DNA from: FEN-987 sp035524675
GTDB lineage: Archaea > Thermoproteota > Bathyarchaeia > 40CM-2-53-6
Direction: 5' to 3'
Length of the DNA: 7,631 nucleotides
Assembly (NCBI GenBank): GCA_035524675.1
Contig: DATKOK010000138.1
Span: 1 to 7,631, forward strand
A program made the position numbers and the translations under genes. Below, in pieces: positions 5,934-7,631 of this stretch. Within the stretch, counting starts at the first letter, position 1, and each line of letters begins with the position of its first letter. The notes beneath the pieces are model-generated. The model was given only the letters and a program-made list of their open reading frames with translations, was not told the origin of the DNA and ran no database searches.

Positions 5934-6813
5934 AGCGCGTGCGACTCATCTGGGTTAACCAGATCCCCCCAAGTGTAAACGCAAGCCCACCCAGGAAAGT
6001 GCTCGTCAACTGTTCGTTGAGGATTGCAACTGACAGCACAGTTGCAAAAAGTGGGCTTAGGTAAACGAATGAACTGACCTTCGTCGCTTCAATTCTTCCC
6101 AAGCAGTAATAGTAAACGACGTACCCCAACCCTGAAAATATGCCCCAATACGCTACTAGTAGGTAGACTGTTGTCGAGGCTTGTAGCATCTGATTGATGC
6201 CAGACGTACCTAGCAGCAATCCACCTTGGAGGACACTCCCGAACATTGCGCCGACAGCAGTCACGCTGAGCGCGTCGTGCCCGCGCAATCCTCTTCCCAC
6301 TATCGCATAGCACGCGGAAGCGATGGCCCCAAGAATAGCAATCACTGAGCCCAGAGCTTGGAACCCGGCTAAGTTCATTCCTGACTCTGTGCTGACGACA
6401 ACAAGCGCTACCCCAACGAAGGAAACCGTGACCCCGAGATACGCTCGTGGACTGAGCTTCTCCTTCAACAACGCGGCGGCCAGAATTGCAACGAATATCG
6501 TGCTCGACGCTACTAGGATAGCGTTTGCAGACGCCGGTATCAACTTCAAAGCTGAGAAACTCAGGTTTGGGTAGAGAAAGAACATTATTGCACCGGACAG
6601 CAAGGTCAGCGCCAGTACTCTGCCTCTAATCTCTGAAAGCCTTCCAACTCTACGCGTTAGGATGAGCCATACGATGAGCGCGGCCGCACCTAAAGATGAA
6701 CTGAGAAAGCTCAGCTGTTGCGCAGTCAGTTCCCGGAGGATGATCTTGCCTATAGGATGGCCTGATCCCCAGACGAATGCTGCCAGAACCATCAGCACGT
6801 ATTCTTTTCGCAA
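5932..6813 (-). CDS. EamA/DMT-family permease, ten transmembrane helices
   Basis: A 293-residue inner-membrane transporter of the drug/metabolite superfamily, of typical length. Two EamA repeats of five helices each are visible, about 5-140 and 152-288. Each opens with a small-residue helix and closes in the characteristic way: LLKEKLSPRAYLGVTVSFVGVA in the first (about 115-136, Glu118) and ILNEQLTSTFLGGLAFTLGG in the second (264-283, Glu267). AAFVWGSGHPIGK (11-23) is the classic start of the first helix. Such proteins export amino acids, metabolites or toxic compounds; the substrate is not predictable. The start is TTG, bounded by a TGA at 6820-6822; a GTG at codon 6 or ATG at codon 8 would still leave all helices intact. 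It diverges from the PadR gene across 218 bases, which makes it a candidate PadR target. Confidence 0.92.
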   Translation of the reverse strand: MRKEYVLMVLAAFVWGSGHPIGKIILRELTAQQLSFLSSSLGAAALIVWLILTRRVGRLSEIRGRVLALTLLSGAIMFFLYPNLSFSALKLIPASANAILVASSTIFVAILAAALLKEKLSPRAYLGVTVSFVGVALVVVSTESGMNLAGFQALGSVIAILGAIASACYAIVGRGLRGHDALSVTAVGAMFGSVLQGGLLLGTSGINQMLQASTTVYLLVAYWGIFSGLGYVVYYYCLGRIEATKVSSFVYLSPLFATVLSVAILNEQLTSTFLGGLAFTLGGIWLTQMSRTR

Positions 6814-6879
6814 CTCGTTTCAGGCCTATCGCCACCAGTCGCCAAGCGTCATTTGTCCATTAGGGTTGAATCCATGATT

Positions 6880-6895
6880 TGATAGTGGGCTATCA
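6880..6895. repeat. Inverted repeat in the permease/PadR divergent gap
   Basis: TGATAG, a four-base spacer TGGG, then CTATCA make a perfect six-base-pair inverted repeat about 70 bases upstream of the permease start. It could be an operator half-pair or a small hairpin in the permease leader. The rest of the 6814-7031 gap, apart from the PadR promoter, shows no gene and no clear TATA box on the minus strand; GCATATGC at 6912-6919 is a weak candidate. Confidence 0.35.
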
Positions 6896-6988
6896 CAAGC
6901 AACTTTCAGCAGCATATGCAATCCTCGGACGATTCACTAACGACAGTTTCTTGCAGCCCGACGATGCTCCTCAACTAGACAGGTAGAG

Positions 6989-7001
6989 CGAAAATTTATA
7001 T
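6989..7001 (+). promoter_or_regulatory. Archaeal BRE/TATA promoter of the PadR gene
   Basis: CGAAAA followed by TTTATAT is a near-consensus archaeal BRE plus TATA box. The predicted transcript start, about 25 bases downstream, falls near 7022-7025, so the leader before the ATG at 7032 is only about 8 bases with no Shine-Dalgarno sequence. A palindrome begins inside the box and covers the start site. Confidence 0.8.
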
Positions 7002-7028
7002 CGAATATCCGATATCGGATTATCGATA
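6999..7028. promoter_or_regulatory. 30-bp palindromic operator at the PadR promoter
   Basis: The centre is a perfect 14-base palindrome, ATCCGATATCGGAT (7007-7020). It is flanked by TATCGA (6999-7004) on the left and its complement TCGATA (7023-7028) on the right, with only two mismatched pairs between, so 13 of 15 pairs match. It overlaps the TATA box and the predicted start, where a bound dimer would block TBP/TFB or polymerase. Autorepression by the PadR protein encoded directly downstream is the natural reading. The ATGT/ACAT arms of the well-studied bacterial PadR operators are not seen. Confidence 0.75.
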
Positions 7029-7031
7029 GCG

Positions 7032-7472
7032 ATGTGGCAGTTCGGCTGGAGGCTGCACAAGCGGAGAGGCCTCAGATATTGGGTTCTCTCACTTCTTTCT
7101 CGGTCTCCGAAGAATGGGGCTGAGATCATGGATTCGATTGAGCAGATGACTCAGGGCTGGTGGAGACCTTCCCCCGGCTCGATCTACCCGCTTTTGGAGG
7201 GTATGGAGGAGGAACGGTTGATTAAGAGACGGTCAGACGGACGATACGAGTTGACGGAGAAGAGTAAGGCGGAGCTTCATTGGCCTGCGGGTATGCCTGG
7301 TGGTCCTCCTCAGACGTTGGAGGAGATGCTGCGAGAGATGAACGGCTATGTCTCCTACTTTGAAGACCTATCCAAGTCAGACCGGACAAAGATTGAGTCA
7401 CATGATGGCGAGATTCGAGGGATCGCGGATAGGCTACTTGCATTGGTTCAGGAGGGAAGTGGAAAAACTTGA
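7032..7472 (+). CDS. PadR-family winged-helix transcriptional regulator
   Basis: A 146-residue DNA-binding regulator. The winged helix-turn-helix covers about 14-82: LRYWVLSLLSRSPKNGAEI (14-32) matches the first helices, with Ala30 where the family usually has Tyr in hGYEI. The recognition helix lies in RPSPGSIYPLLEGMEEERLI (45-64), whose PSPGSIYPLL is the family hallmark. RRSDGRYELTEKSKAEL (66-82) forms the wing and the entry to the C-terminal helix. Residues about 95-142 form a short helical dimerisation region, as in the small PadR subfamily. Such proteins usually repress and respond to small ligands. The ATG fits the promoter, the operator lies just before it, and the end overlaps the start of the next gene, so the two form an operon. 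Confidence 0.93.
   Translation: MWQFGWRLHKRRGLRYWVLSLLSRSPKNGAEIMDSIEQMTQGWWRPSPGSIYPLLEGMEEERLIKRRSDGRYELTEKSKAELHWPAGMPGGPPQTLEEMLREMNGYVSYFEDLSKSDRTKIESHDGEIRGIADRLLALVQEGSGKT
7451..7455 (+). promoter_or_regulatory. Ribosome binding site for the membrane protein gene
   Basis: GGAGG inside the 3' end of the PadR gene lies 13 bases before the TTG at 7469. It matches the complement of the archaeal 16S rRNA 3' end and supports internal initiation in an operon at this non-ATG start, in contrast to the leaderless first gene. Confidence 0.6.
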
Positions 7473-7631
7473 ACGAGAATGATTACAGGCCGGGCGGCAT
7501 CTTTCGCTGGCTCGCGATTGGCATGGTGATTCTGATTCTGGTTTGGGTCGCTGTCTCAATAGTGAGCACTGTTACACATCCTATGGGCATGTACCCATAC
7601 CAGTTCTATCATCCCTTCTTCTTCCCATTCG
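7469..7631 (+). CDS. Small membrane protein downstream of PadR, 3' truncated by window
   Basis: The frame opens with TTG, which overlaps the PadR stop codon as TTGA, and stays open for 54 codons to the window end. A short charged N-terminus (NENDYRPGG) is followed by a single clear transmembrane helix at about 11-34 (from IFRWLAIGMV onward). After it comes a segment rich in Pro, Tyr, His and Phe, ending in FYHPFFFPF. Small membrane proteins with such aromatic tracts often follow PadR genes in archaea, and they may act in envelope stress or as the regulated partner; this is recall of a pattern and not a family assignment. The GGAGG upstream supports translation. A later ATG at 7523, codon 19, would cut into the helix. 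The full length and the rest of the topology lie outside the window. Confidence 0.65.
   Translation, partial: MNENDYRPGGIFRWLAIGMVILILVWVAVSIVSTVTHPMGMYPYQFYHPFFFPF

Noticed and set aside
1..7631. Search for defence, CRISPR, mobile-element or phage genes
   Set aside because: No regular repeat-spacer pattern, transposase, integrase or nuclease motif appears in the translated frames; every long gene belongs to a metabolic, surface, transport or regulator family.

Overview
The window reads like a chromosomal segment of a mesophilic archaeon, most plausibly a Thermoproteota lineage (Nitrososphaeria or Bathyarchaeia type). This assignment is an inference. It rests on TATA/BRE-type promoters placed about 30-40 bp before starts, a near-leaderless layout for two genes, frequent GTG and TTG starts (five of nine genes), a Ser/Thr-stalk secreted protein with a Tyr-rich segment, and a PadR regulator followed by a small aromatic-rich membrane protein. 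Base composition is balanced. No rRNA, tRNA, CRISPR, insertion sequence or phage gene is visible, and no gap without a gene exceeds about 220 bases.

Left part (37-2237, minus strand): a class I aldolase of the DapA/NanA superfamily keeps the Schiff-base lysine but lacks three residues that define true DapA. Upstream of it, transcribed in the same direction, lies a secreted protein of 393 residues. It has a signal peptide, a long Ser/Thr stalk, a segment with evenly spaced Cys and Tyr, and a C-terminal globular domain.

Central part (2428-5839, plus strand): a short-chain dehydrogenase, a flavodoxin/WrbA-like protein, a RimJ/RimL-type N-acetyltransferase and a berberine-bridge-like FAD oxidase lie in tandem with gaps of 71-106 bases. 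The FAD oxidase has its own strong TATA box, so this is a run of same-strand genes and probably not one operon. Three of the four are nicotinamide or flavin redox proteins, which hints at small-molecule oxidation or detoxification. No pathway can be named.

Right part: an EamA/DMT permease on the minus strand converges on the FAD oxidase across a 92-base gap holding stem-loops. It diverges from a PadR-family regulator (7032-7472, plus). The PadR promoter carries a 30-bp near-perfect palindrome overlapping the TATA box and predicted transcription start, a convincing autoregulatory operator. PadR overlaps, through a TTGA junction, a membrane protein that runs off the window end.

The most interesting points are the PadR operator and its two candidate targets, the doubly periodic Cys/Tyr segment of the secreted protein, and the altered active sites of the aldolase and the FAD oxidase. 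I do not see an obvious new multi-gene system.
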